Shown here in pieces: positions 8,992-16,030 of a stretch of DNA of 64,000 nt. The notes below the pieces were generated by a model. It was not told the origin of the DNA. It made no database searches and saw nothing but the letters and a program-made list of their open reading frames with translations. The stretch is from Streptomyces malaysiensis subsp. samsunensis (GTDB lineage Bacteria; Actinomycetota; Actinomycetes; Streptomycetales; Streptomycetaceae), in contig NZ_JANIIC010000038.1 in the NCBI RefSeq assembly GCF_024519315.1, positions 1-64,000 of the forward strand. The letters are read 5' to 3'. The translations under genes and the position numbers were made by a program. Position 1 is the stretch's first letter. Every line of letters starts with the position of its first letter.

Positions 8992-10008
8992 CTACCGCGC
9001 CATGACCGCCGGGCGGCGGCTCGCGATGACCCTCTTGGCGAGCGACCGAGGACTGGTCAGGAAGCCCCAGCCCCACGACATGTGCATGGTCGCGAGCGCC
9101 ACCGGGATCCGCAGCCGGGCCTTCGCCGGAAGCCCCTTGCCCGCCGGGATCGAGCCCGCGGCGATCGCGGCCAGATAGCCGCCGGGGATCACCAGGCCCC
9201 ACGGGGTGACCGCCGCGCCCACCACGATGCCCGCCGCGATGGCGACGACGGCGGTCGGCGGGGCGAGATAGCGCAGATTGATCGAGCCCTGGTGGAAGCG
9301 GGCGACGACATGGCGCCAGCGCCCGTAGTCCTTGTACTGCTTGGCCAGGGTCCGCACGCTCGGCCGCGGCCGGTAGGAGACCTTCAGCTCGGGCGAGAAC
9401 CAGATCAGCCCGCCGGCCTCACGGATCCGGAAGTTCAGCTCCCAGTCCTGGGCGCGGATGAACTCCTCGTTGTAGCCGCCCTGTTGCTCCAGCGCCTCGC
9501 GGCGGAAGACACCCAGGTAGACGGTCTCGGCGGGGGCCGCCGCACCGCCGGTGTGGAAGGCCGCGTTGCCCACTCCGATCTTGGAGGTCATGGCGGCGGC
9601 GACGGCCTTCTCCCAGTCGCTCTCGCCCTCGGCGTGCATGATCCCGCCGACGTTCTGCGCGCCGGTCTCCTCCAGGAGCCGTACGGCGGTCGCGATGTAG
9701 TCCGGAGAGAGCATGCCGTGGCCGTCGACCCGGACCACCACCGGATGGCGGGATGCCTTGATCGCCGCGTTCAGGGCGGCGGGGGTGCGGCCCGTGGGGT
9801 TGGGGACCGTATGCACCCGGGGGTCCTCCGCCACCAGTTCGGCGGCGATCTCGTCGGTGCGGTCCGTGGACGGGCCGAGCGCGATCACCACCTCCATCTC
9901 GCCGTCGTACTCCTGCTCCAGGATGTGCCGCACGGCATTGCGCAGATGGCGTTCCTCATTGAGCACCGGCATGATCACGGAGACGGCCGGGAGCTGATGC
10001 GGGGGCAT
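8992..10008 (-). CDS. family 2 glycosyltransferase, membrane-associated
   Basis: A 338-residue protein. The start at 10008 (MPPHQLPAVSVIMPVLNEE) is preferred because GAGGTG lies just upstream; the frame stays open for 32 more codons. The GT-A fold shows SVIMPVLNEERHLRNAV, ALGPSTDRTDEI, the VRVDGHG acidic motif (DxD-like site), and AQDWELNFRIREAGG, the usual acceptor-side ED/QxxRW-like region. One or two hydrophobic helices follow near residues 240-295. It should transfer an NDP-sugar to a lipid or wall precursor on the inner face of the membrane. Its place among LCP genes fits glycopolymer assembly. Confidence 0.85.
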   Translation of the reverse strand: MPPHQLPAVSVIMPVLNEERHLRNAVRHILEQEYDGEMEVVIALGPSTDRTDEIAAELVAEDPRVHTVPNPTGRTPAALNAAIKASRHPVVVRVDGHGMLSPDYIATAVRLLEETGAQNVGGIMHAEGESDWEKAVAAAMTSKIGVGNAAFHTGGAAAPAETVYLGVFRREALEQQGGYNEEFIRAQDWELNFRIREAGGLIWFSPELKVSYRPRPSVRTLAKQYKDYGRWRHVVARFHQGSINLRYLAPPTAVVAIAAGIVVGAAVTPWGLVIPGGYLAAIAAGSIPAGKGLPAKARLRIPVALATMHMSWGWGFLTSPRSLAKRVIASRRPAVMAR

Positions 10009-10227
10009 GGCACCTCGGGGTTCGGGGGCCGGGCCCCAGGAGACTGGTGGCGGGGCCCCAAAAGACTGTGGTAGCGGGGTCACGTTACCGCGAATGGGGG
10101 ACACCGGAACGCGCCGCCCGGGTGGCAGCGCGCCGTACGGGCGGCGTGGGGCCGCCGGGGCGATCGTCGTATGGGCCTACGGTGAGGCGGTTCCGCCCAG
10201 CCCGCCGAAGTCACGGAGGTCCCCGGA

Positions 10228-11685
10228 GTGAGTGCACCGGCCAGATCGCCGCGCCCGTCGCGCCCCCGCTCCCGCCGCCCCCGCTGGGGGCTGCGGCTCG
10301 CCACGGGCGGCGCCTGTCTGGTGCTGGCGGTCAGCGGCATCGGGCATCTGCTGGTCAGGGAGCTCGAATCCGGGATCCACCGGGTGGATGCCTTCGGCGG
10401 CCTGGACAACCGGCCGAAGCACACCGGCGGGGGCGTCAACTTCCTCGTGGTCGGCACGGACGGACGGGAGAAGATCACGCCTCGGGAGAAGGCGCTGTAC
10501 CGGCTGGGCGGAGCCCCCTGCCACTGCACGGACACGATCATGCTGATGCATCTGTCGGCCGACCACCGCCGGGTCAGCGCGGTCAGCCTGCCCCGCGACT
10601 CCTACGCCCAGATCCCCGCGTACACCGACGCCACCGGCAAACGCCATCCGCGGCATCCGCGGAAGCTCAACGCCGCGTACGCCGAGGGCGGGCCCAGCCT
10701 GACCGTGCGGACCGTGGAGCATATGACCGGAGTCCATGTCGACCACTACCTCGAGGTCGACTTCACCAGCTTCATGAAGACCGTCGATGTGCTCGGCGGG
10801 GTCAAGATCTGTACCGCGCGGCCGCTCAAGGACGACCACACCGGTCTTGACCTGCCGGCCGGCACCCATGTGCTGAGCGGCGGCGAGGCGCTGCAATACG
10901 TCCGCTCCCGGCATGTGGACGGCACCTCCGACCTGGGCCGGATCCAGCGCCAGCAGCGTTTCCTGGCCGCCGTGGTCCACCAGACCACGGCCGGTGGCAT
11001 CCTGCTCAACCCGGTGCGGTTCAACCGGGTGGCCGGGGCCCTGCTCGGCTCGGTCCGCGCCGACAACGGCTTCGACGCGGCGGACATGGTCGCCCTGGGG
11101 CGGGCGATGAGCGGGGTGACCCCCGCGTCCTCGGAGTTCGCCTCGGTCCCGGTGGTCCTGCCGGGCGTCGCGGTGAAGGGGGCCGGCTCCACGCTCCGCT
11201 GGGACCGGGCCAAGTCCGAGCGGCTCTTCGCCACCCTCCGCGAGGACCGGCCGCTCGTGGCCGACCGCCCGAAGCAGACGGCGGCCACCCCGGTCGATGT
11301 GGACCCGGCCCGGGTCCGGGTCCATGTGCTCAACGGCACCAATACGACGGGGCTCGCCCGCCGCGCGGACCGCGCGCTGCACGCCACCGGCTTCGCCACC
11401 ACCGGCTCCCCCGCCGACGCCGCGACCCCCGACGTCCGGCACACGGTGATCGCCTACGACCCCGTCTGGGACCGCTCGGTGCGCTCGCTGACGGCCGCGC
11501 TGCCCGGGGCCCGGCTGAAGCCGGTGGCCGGGCAGGGCGCCGTGATGCAGATCACGATCGGCGCGGACTACACGGGCGTACGGCCGGTCCGGGCCGAGGG
11601 GCCGAAGACCGACAAGACCGGGTTCGGGGCCGTCACCGGCGACGAGGTCGTCTGCCCCGAGGGCGGCGCCATCCGCTCCCTCTGA
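10228..11685 (+). CDS. LCP family glycopolymer transferase 4 with LytR_C domain
   Basis: A 485-residue protein from the GTG at 10228, with GGAGGT 7 bases upstream. The short Arg-rich tail and one transmembrane helix (LATGGACLVLAVSGIGHLLV) are followed by an LCP domain with VGTDGREK, TDTIMLMHL, SLPRDSYAQIPAY, GGVKICT and YVRSRHVDG with DLGRIQRQQRF. The LytR_C domain begins VRVHVLNGTNTTG. A Cys lies in the final EVVCPEGG segment, and a CHC motif is inserted before the TDTI block. The gene is divergent from the glycosyltransferase. Its stop is followed by the remnant of a thioesterase gene on the other strand. Confidence 0.92.
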   Translation: MSAPARSPRPSRPRSRRPRWGLRLATGGACLVLAVSGIGHLLVRELESGIHRVDAFGGLDNRPKHTGGGVNFLVVGTDGREKITPREKALYRLGGAPCHCTDTIMLMHLSADHRRVSAVSLPRDSYAQIPAYTDATGKRHPRHPRKLNAAYAEGGPSLTVRTVEHMTGVHVDHYLEVDFTSFMKTVDVLGGVKICTARPLKDDHTGLDLPAGTHVLSGGEALQYVRSRHVDGTSDLGRIQRQQRFLAAVVHQTTAGGILLNPVRFNRVAGALLGSVRADNGFDAADMVALGRAMSGVTPASSEFASVPVVLPGVAVKGAGSTLRWDRAKSERLFATLREDRPLVADRPKQTAATPVDVDPARVRVHVLNGTNTTGLARRADRALHATGFATTGSPADAATPDVRHTVIAYDPVWDRSVRSLTAALPGARLKPVAGQGAVMQITIGADYTGVRPVRAEGPKTDKTGFGAVTGDEVVCPEGGAIRSL

Positions 11686-11723
11686 CCCCGCAGGTCACGG
11701 CCGGTCGGTGCTGACCCCGGGGG

Positions 11724-11845
11724 TCACCGCCGGTCGGCGCCCTCGGTGGCGTCGTCGGCGCGCCCGGCGGTGCGCTGGGCGCGGAGCTCCTTGATCGCGC
11801 GGCGGCGGGCCAGCCGGTGGGTCCGGCGGATCTCGGCCTCCTGTT
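11724..11845 (-). pseudogene. C-terminal remnant of an acyl-CoA thioesterase gene
   Basis: On the minus strand about 40 codons read QEAEIRRTHRLARRRAIKEL and then end ADRR-stop. This matches the C-terminus of the intact thioesterase at 13629-14168 (EEAQIRRTHRLARRRAIREL). The homology begins abruptly at about 11845, where the sequence upstream on that strand becomes the end of a TnpB element. The N-terminal part of what seems the same gene is at 14276-14542. About 60 codons of the middle are missing. Confidence 0.8.
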
Positions 11846-11849
11846 GACC

Positions 11850-12025
11850 TTCGTCTCTCCCTCGTGAAGAGGGAGAGACTCCGTCCGTCCTCAGCTCGTG
11901 TGGTGAGCCGAGGACCCCGGTGTTTCCTGGTTCCTCCCTCTCCTTTCGGTGAGGGGTTGTGCGCGGGCCTCACGATTTCCGACCGTGTGGGACTTACAGC
12001 GCTTCGCAGGCTTTTACCGACGCCG
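11850..12025 (-). other. structured 3' end of a TnpB-type element (possible omega-RNA remnant)
   Basis: The region between the tnpB remnant and the thioesterase junction holds a perfect 11-bp hairpin (GTCTCTCCCTC paired across 5 bases, 11853-11879). A second imperfect stem (CCTCAGCTC with GAGCCGAGG, about 11890-11915) lies next to it. IS200/IS605 elements carry subterminal hairpins, and the TnpB guide RNA comes from this end. With tnpB broken, any guide RNA would lack its nuclease partner here. The hairpin could also act simply as a terminator. Confidence 0.4.
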
Positions 12026-12430
12026 TTACCGGCGGCGGGCCCCAGCGTGTCCACACCGGCAGCACACCTGACTGGAGGGGAAGTCCCGGGCGATCTTGGT
12101 GAATATGCGCCCGTACCGGGTCATCTTGTATGCAAGCATGCTGAGGAAAGATGCCCAGCCGGCGTCATGGACGGACTTGGCGTGTATGCCACAGGCGAGG
12201 GCTCGCACCGATAAGGACTCCGCGGAGGCCGCTTGGTTCTCACGGGCCAGCTTCGAAGACCATCTGTGATGGAAGTCCCGTCGCGCATCCGCCACCCTGG
12301 CGTGGGCTCGGGCGACCTTCCGGCGCTGCTTATCCCGGTTCTTCGATCCCTTCTGCTTACGCGACAGGCGGGACTGTTCCCGCTTAAGCCCCGAAGCACT
12401 TCGCACCCGCCCCGCCTCCCTCCCTTGGAG
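12026..12430 (-). pseudogene. tnpB remnant (IS605/IS1341-type RNA-guided nuclease), 5' and 3' truncated
   Basis: About 130 codons match the C-terminal half of TnpB: LSRKQKGSKNRDKQRRKVAR, then DARRDFHHRWSSKLARENQA, AKSVHDAGWASFLSMLAYK and SSQVCCRCGH. The RuvC-II glutamate region is present in altered form (AESLSVRAL). The RuvC-I aspartate is gone because the gene begins at about 12430. The second zinc-finger half and the RuvC-III aspartate are lost where the frame ends after the first CxxC. The frame upstream of 12430 is antisense to the methyltransferase start and is not TnpB. This cannot encode an active nuclease. Confidence 0.8.
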
Positions 12431-12437
12431 TTCACGC

Positions 12438-13577
12438 GTGAACTGGTCCACCCGCGCCGTCGCTCTGGCCGGCGCCGCGACACACCGGCACTCCCGATGG
12501 GCGCCGGCCGTCGCCGCTACGCCACGGCATCTGTTCGTCCCCCGATGGTGGGAGCGCGGTTCGGACGGCTGGGAGCTGCACGACGGCCCCTCAGACCCGA
12601 ATCGCTGGCTCGACGCGGCGTACCGCGACACCTCGCTCGTGACCCGTGTCGGTCCCTTACACGCCGACTACGCCACGGAGGCCGACCGGCCGCACGGCCG
12701 GCCGACGTCCTCGGCCACGCTGCCAAGCCTGGTGGTGGGCATGTTCCAGCATGCCCGCGTCGACGATGGCGACCGGCTGCTCGATGTGGGCACGGGAAGC
12801 GGGTACGGGGCCGCCCTCGCTGCCCGCCGACTGAGCGACGAGCAGGTGACAAGCGTCGACGTCGACCTCTACCTGACCGAGATCGCCCGCAAGCGGGTGA
12901 GCGAGGCTGGGGTCGCTCCCACGCTCGACACGTTCGACGCGACCGGGGACCTGCCGTACGACCCCGCGAGCTTCGATCGGATCGTCGCCACCGTGTCTGT
13001 ACGCACCATCCCCGCAGGCTGGCTCCGGGTGCTTCGCCCCGGCGGTCGGCTGGTGACCACGATCGCCGGTACCTCCCTTCTCGTCACGGCCGAGAAGGAC
13101 CAGGACGGGGGCGCGACCGGGCGCGTCGAGTGGGACCGGGCAGGGTTCATGCACGCGCGCCACGGTGACGACTACCCGCCCGGCGCGACCGTTCGCCTCG
13201 CCAAGGCCGCGGAGTTGGACGGAGACGAAGTGACCCGCGGTCCGTACCCCGTCGTCGACGTGGCGAACGCGTGGGACCTCGCCTCCATGCTCGACATCGA
13301 GACACCCGGTATCGAGCACGAGTACCGGGAGGACGGCGAGCAGCGCGTCGCGCTCATGGCACACGCCGACGGATCGTGGGCCCGTGCGACGGCGACCGGG
13401 AACGAGCGGCCCACCGTGCACCAGGGCGGCCCCCGCCGGCTATGGGACGCCCTCGACAAGGTCCGCGACTACTGGCTGAGTCACGGCGAGCTACCGGTGC
13501 GAGGGGCCCGGGTGGACATCATGCCCGACGGCCGTACCTTCCTCGGCCGCGGGAAGTGGCAAGCCGAGCTGAGCTGA
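12438..13577 (+). CDS. PCMT-like SAM-dependent methyltransferase (orphan)
   Basis: A 379-residue protein from a GTG with TTGGAG 8 bases upstream. The N-terminal region ATPRHLFVPRWW, the segment RPTSSATLPSLVV and the SAM-binding motif LLDVGTGSGYGAALA (about residues 114-128) mark the protein-L-isoaspartate O-methyltransferase-like fold. VTSVDVD follows, then LRPGGRLVTTIAG. Extended proteins of this kind in Streptomyces often accompany ribosomally made peptides that ATP-grasp ligases modify. No ATP-grasp ligase or precursor peptide gene is visible here, so substrate and role are open. It lies inside the thioesterase-splitting insertion, abutting the truncated tnpB, which suggests acquisition with the element. 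Confidence 0.8.
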   Translation: MNWSTRAVALAGAATHRHSRWAPAVAATPRHLFVPRWWERGSDGWELHDGPSDPNRWLDAAYRDTSLVTRVGPLHADYATEADRPHGRPTSSATLPSLVVGMFQHARVDDGDRLLDVGTGSGYGAALAARRLSDEQVTSVDVDLYLTEIARKRVSEAGVAPTLDTFDATGDLPYDPASFDRIVATVSVRTIPAGWLRVLRPGGRLVTTIAGTSLLVTAEKDQDGGATGRVEWDRAGFMHARHGDDYPPGATVRLAKAAELDGDEVTRGPYPVVDVANAWDLASMLDIETPGIEHEYREDGEQRVALMAHADGSWARATATGNERPTVHQGGPRRLWDALDKVRDYWLSHGELPVRGARVDIMPDGRTFLGRGKWQAELS

Positions 13578-13591
13578 GCTCGCCACCACAC

Positions 13592-13619
13592 ACCCCCGTC
13601 GGGATCTCCCGGCGGGGGT
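13592..13619. terminator. bidirectional hairpin between the methyltransferase and thioesterase genes
   Basis: A 13-bp stem with one mismatch, ACCCCCGTCGGGA against TCCCGGCGGGGGT. It is placed between two convergent stop codons. Confidence 0.75.
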
Positions 13620-13628
13620 ATCCGCGTT

Positions 13629-14168
13629 TTACTCGCTCGGACGCTGCTCGCGCAGCTCTCGAATCGCGCGGCGCCGGGCAAGCCGGTGCGTACGCCTGAT
13701 CTGTGCCTCTTCAAAGCGCCGCTTGTCGCGTTCCGTCTCCGGAAGCACAGGGGGGACCGCGCGCGGCTTGCCGTCGGCGTCAACCGCGGCGAACACCAGG
13801 TAGGCCGATCCGACCTGCTGCGCCGGCGTCGACTCGTTCCAGCGCTCGGCCTCGACCCGTACGCCGATCTCCATGGACGTACGGCCAGTCCAATTGCACT
13901 GTGCGTGAACATGCACAAGATCGCCCACACGGACGGGCAGGAGAAACGCCATCTCATCCATGGACGCCGTTACGGCGGGGCCGCCCGAGTGCCGCCCCGC
14001 GACCGCTCCGGCCGCGTCGTCCACCAACTTCATGATCACGCCACCATGGACGGTACCGAGCAGGTTGGTGTCGGCGGCCGTCATGATGTGGGACAGCGTC
14101 GTACGCGACGCCGATGTCGGCTTGCCGGGAAGGTCGTCCCCTGCCGACGTAGGGCCCTGATCAGTCAT
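13629..14168 (-). CDS. acyl-CoA thioesterase, hotdog fold (YciA/BACH-like), intact copy
   Basis: A 179-residue protein with one hotdog domain. Diagnostic segments are NLLGTVHGGVIMKLVDDAAG, with the HGG loop and the catalytic Asp region, then AVTASMDEMAFL, VHVHAQCNWTGRTSMEIGV and QVGSAYLVFAAVD. The C-terminal basic helix is HRLARRRAIRELREQ. It should hydrolyse acyl-CoA to acid plus CoA in the cytoplasm. Broken pieces of a second copy flank the block (11724-11845 and 14276-14542). This copy keeps the DD pair that the N-terminal fragment has lost. It probably supplies the function of the broken gene, either as a duplicate or as a copy brought in by the insertion. Confidence 0.88.
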   Translation of the reverse strand: MTDQGPTSAGDDLPGKPTSASRTTLSHIMTAADTNLLGTVHGGVIMKLVDDAAGAVAGRHSGGPAVTASMDEMAFLLPVRVGDLVHVHAQCNWTGRTSMEIGVRVEAERWNESTPAQQVGSAYLVFAAVDADGKPRAVPPVLPETERDKRRFEEAQIRRTHRLARRRAIRELREQRPSE

Positions 14169-14186
14169 GACACCACCATAAGCGGA

Positions 14187-14222
14187 CGGCCCCGACGCCT
14201 TGCTGTGACAGCGTCGGGGCCG
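14187..14222. terminator. hairpin between the broken and intact thioesterase genes
   Basis: A perfect 12-bp stem (CGGCCCCGACGC against its complement) with a 12-base loop. It lies upstream of the intact thioesterase and downstream of the N-terminal fragment on the minus strand. It could stop readthrough from the fragment. Confidence 0.6.
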
Positions 14223-14275
14223 CCTGTAGCTGCTCGCCGCGTTCCCGCTGGTCAGCGGGTTTATGCCTTAGGGGA

Positions 14276-14542
14276 CTAACCGTGGACGAGGTCGCCGACT
14301 CTGACGGGTTCGAGAAAGGCCATCTCGTCCATCGACGCGGTGACCGCGGGCCCCTCGGAGTGGCGTCCGGCGACCGCTCCCGCCGCGTCCACCAGCTTCA
14401 TGATGACGCCGCCGTGAACGGTCCCGAGGAGATTGGTGTCACTGCCTGTCATGATGCGTGACAGCGTGGTACGAGAGGCGGAGGTGGGCTTACCCAGAAG
14501 CTCCAGTTCCGCATCCTGGGCCTGATTGGTCATGCCGCCCAC
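14276..14542 (-). pseudogene. N-terminal remnant of an acyl-CoA thioesterase gene
   Basis: 88 codons (MTNQAQDAELELLGKPTSAS and on to VRVGDLVHG-stop) match the first half of the intact thioesterase. They end exactly where the family would continue VHVHAQ. One residue is deleted in the active-site helix (KLVDAAG here, KLVDDAAG in the intact copy). Together with the C-terminal piece at 11724-11845, it marks a gene split by the insertion between them. The start region still looks functional, so a truncated, probably inactive product could be made. Confidence 0.82.
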
Positions 14543-14640
14543 CTTATGCGGACGAGATTCTTATCAGGTCTGCAACAGCCGTGCCGCGATCCGGCCCCCA
14601 CCCTGTAATGCGACCCACCCGACCAGGCACACTGCCTTGC

Positions 14641-15963
14641 ATGAGCGAATGGCCCCAAGGATTCACCGGCGACGGCAGCGGCCGGTACGGACGTGGTAGC
14701 GGCAGCGCCGAGCCGGAAGGGGCGCGCGCCATGCCGCAAGTGAGACGTGCGGCACCCGGTGCGGGCGGTCCACCGCCGCACCACGAGCCGCCGCTCCCGC
14801 CCGACCTCTCGCCCCACGGCACCATCCCGCGGCAGCAGGCGTCCCAGGGCTATGACGATTACGACGACGGCTACAACACCGGGCAGGTCTACGGCCACGG
14901 CAACGGCGGGCCCGGCGGCGGCGACCCCTACGGCCCCGGTGGTCCGGGCGGCCCCGGCCCGCGTCCGGTGAGGCCGAAGAACTGGAAGCGCCGGATAACC
15001 ATCGGCCTGGTCACCCTGATCGTCCTGCTGCTCGCCGTCGGCATCGGCACCTACTTCTGGGCCGACTCCAAGCTCCGCCGCGAGGTCGACCTCAGCAAGG
15101 TCGAGGACCGGCCGGGCGGCGGCAAGGGCACCAACTACCTGATCGTGGGTTCGGACAGCCGCGAGGGCATGTCCGACGAGGACAAGAAGAAGCTGCACAC
15201 CGGCTCGGCCGACGGCCGCCGCACCGACTCCATGATCCTTCTCCATGTCGGTGACAACGGCAACACCATGGTCAGCCTCCCGCGTGACTCCTGGGTCACC
15301 ATCCCGGCCTTCACCGGTTCGGAGAGCGGCCGGCGGATCCCGCAGAGCCAGAACAAGCTGAACGCGTCGTACTCCTCCGAGGGCCCCGGGCTGCTCGTCC
15401 GCACCATCGAGTACAACACCGGTCTGAAGATCGACCACTACGCGGAGATCGGCTTCGACGGCTTCGCCAACCTCGTGGACGGCGTCGGCGGTGTCGACAT
15501 CGACATCCCGCAGGACATGAAGGACAAGAAGTCCGGCAATGACCTGAAGAAGGGCAAGCAGACGCTGAACGGCCAGCAGGCGCTCGCCTTCGTCCGGCAG
15601 CGCTACGGCCTCGCGGGCGGCGACCTGGACCGCACCAAGAACCAGCAGAAGTTCCTCTCCGCCCTGGCCAACAAGGCGGCCTCGCCGAGCACCGTCCTGA
15701 ACCCCTTCAAGCTCTACCCGACGATGGGCGCCGGCCTGGACAACCTGGTCGTCGACAAGGACATGAGCCTGTGGGACGTGAAGGACATGTTCTTCGCGAT
15801 GAAGAGCGTCTCCGGCGGCGACGGCAAGCAGATGAACATGCCCGTCTCCAATCCCGGCCTCGCCACCTCCAAGGGCAGCGCGGTGCAGTGGGACATGACC
15901 AAGGTCAAGCAGCTGATGGGCGAGCTGAAGAACGACGAGAAGGTCACCGTCTCCGGCAACTGA
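14641..15963 (+). CDS. LCP family glycopolymer transferase 5
   Basis: A 440-residue protein from the ATG at 14641 (MSEWPQGFTGDGSGRYG); the longer frame upstream overlaps the divergent thioesterase fragment. The long Gly/Pro/Tyr-rich cytoplasmic tail (about 110 residues) precedes one transmembrane helix (IGLVTLIVLLLAVGIGTYFW). The LCP domain shows VGSDSREG, TDSMILLHV, SLPRDSWVTIPAF, GGVDIDI and FVRQRYGLAGGDLDRTKNQQ. There is no LytR_C domain, and it lacks the C-terminal Cys of the other four LCP proteins here. It ends at a strong hairpin shared with the convergent acyl-CoA dehydrogenase gene. It is probably a glycopolymer ligase with a different acceptor or partner. Confidence 0.92.
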   Translation: MSEWPQGFTGDGSGRYGRGSGSAEPEGARAMPQVRRAAPGAGGPPPHHEPPLPPDLSPHGTIPRQQASQGYDDYDDGYNTGQVYGHGNGGPGGGDPYGPGGPGGPGPRPVRPKNWKRRITIGLVTLIVLLLAVGIGTYFWADSKLRREVDLSKVEDRPGGGKGTNYLIVGSDSREGMSDEDKKKLHTGSADGRRTDSMILLHVGDNGNTMVSLPRDSWVTIPAFTGSESGRRIPQSQNKLNASYSSEGPGLLVRTIEYNTGLKIDHYAEIGFDGFANLVDGVGGVDIDIPQDMKDKKSGNDLKKGKQTLNGQQALAFVRQRYGLAGGDLDRTKNQQKFLSALANKAASPSTVLNPFKLYPTMGAGLDNLVVDKDMSLWDVKDMFFAMKSVSGGDGKQMNMPVSNPGLATSKGSAVQWDMTKVKQLMGELKNDEKVTVSGN

Positions 15964-15977
15964 TCCGGACCGGACGG

Positions 15978-16017
15978 ACGAGCGGCGCCGGGCCCGATCG
16001 GGCCCGGCGCCGCTCGT
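15978..16017. terminator. perfect bidirectional terminator hairpin
   Basis: An 18-bp perfect stem (ACGAGCGGCGCCGGGCCC and its complement) closes a GATC loop. It lies between the convergent LCP5 and acyl-CoA dehydrogenase genes. Confidence 0.85.
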
Positions 16018-16030
16018 TGGTCCCGGAGGG

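Larger units (their letters stand above)
11846..14285. mobile_element. composite insertion splitting a thioesterase gene
   Basis: This is the DNA between the two thioesterase gene pieces. In order it holds an IS605/TnpB-type 3' end with hairpins, a 5'-truncated tnpB remnant, a methyltransferase gene, and an intact thioesterase gene on the minus strand. Small hairpins lie near the far junction (CCCGCTG-GT-CAGCGGG, 14244-14259). The tnpB remnant is read toward 11846, so an original TnpB element would have had its left end near 14285. The limits are the points where thioesterase homology stops and are accurate to about 10 bases. No target duplication was seen, as expected for IS200/IS605 elements. 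Confidence 0.55.

Noticed and set aside
11695..12054. Minus-strand frame of 119 codons
   Set aside because: It crosses the junction between the TnpB-type end and the thioesterase remnant and has no consistent homology along its length. Neither half is in the correct frame for both elements.
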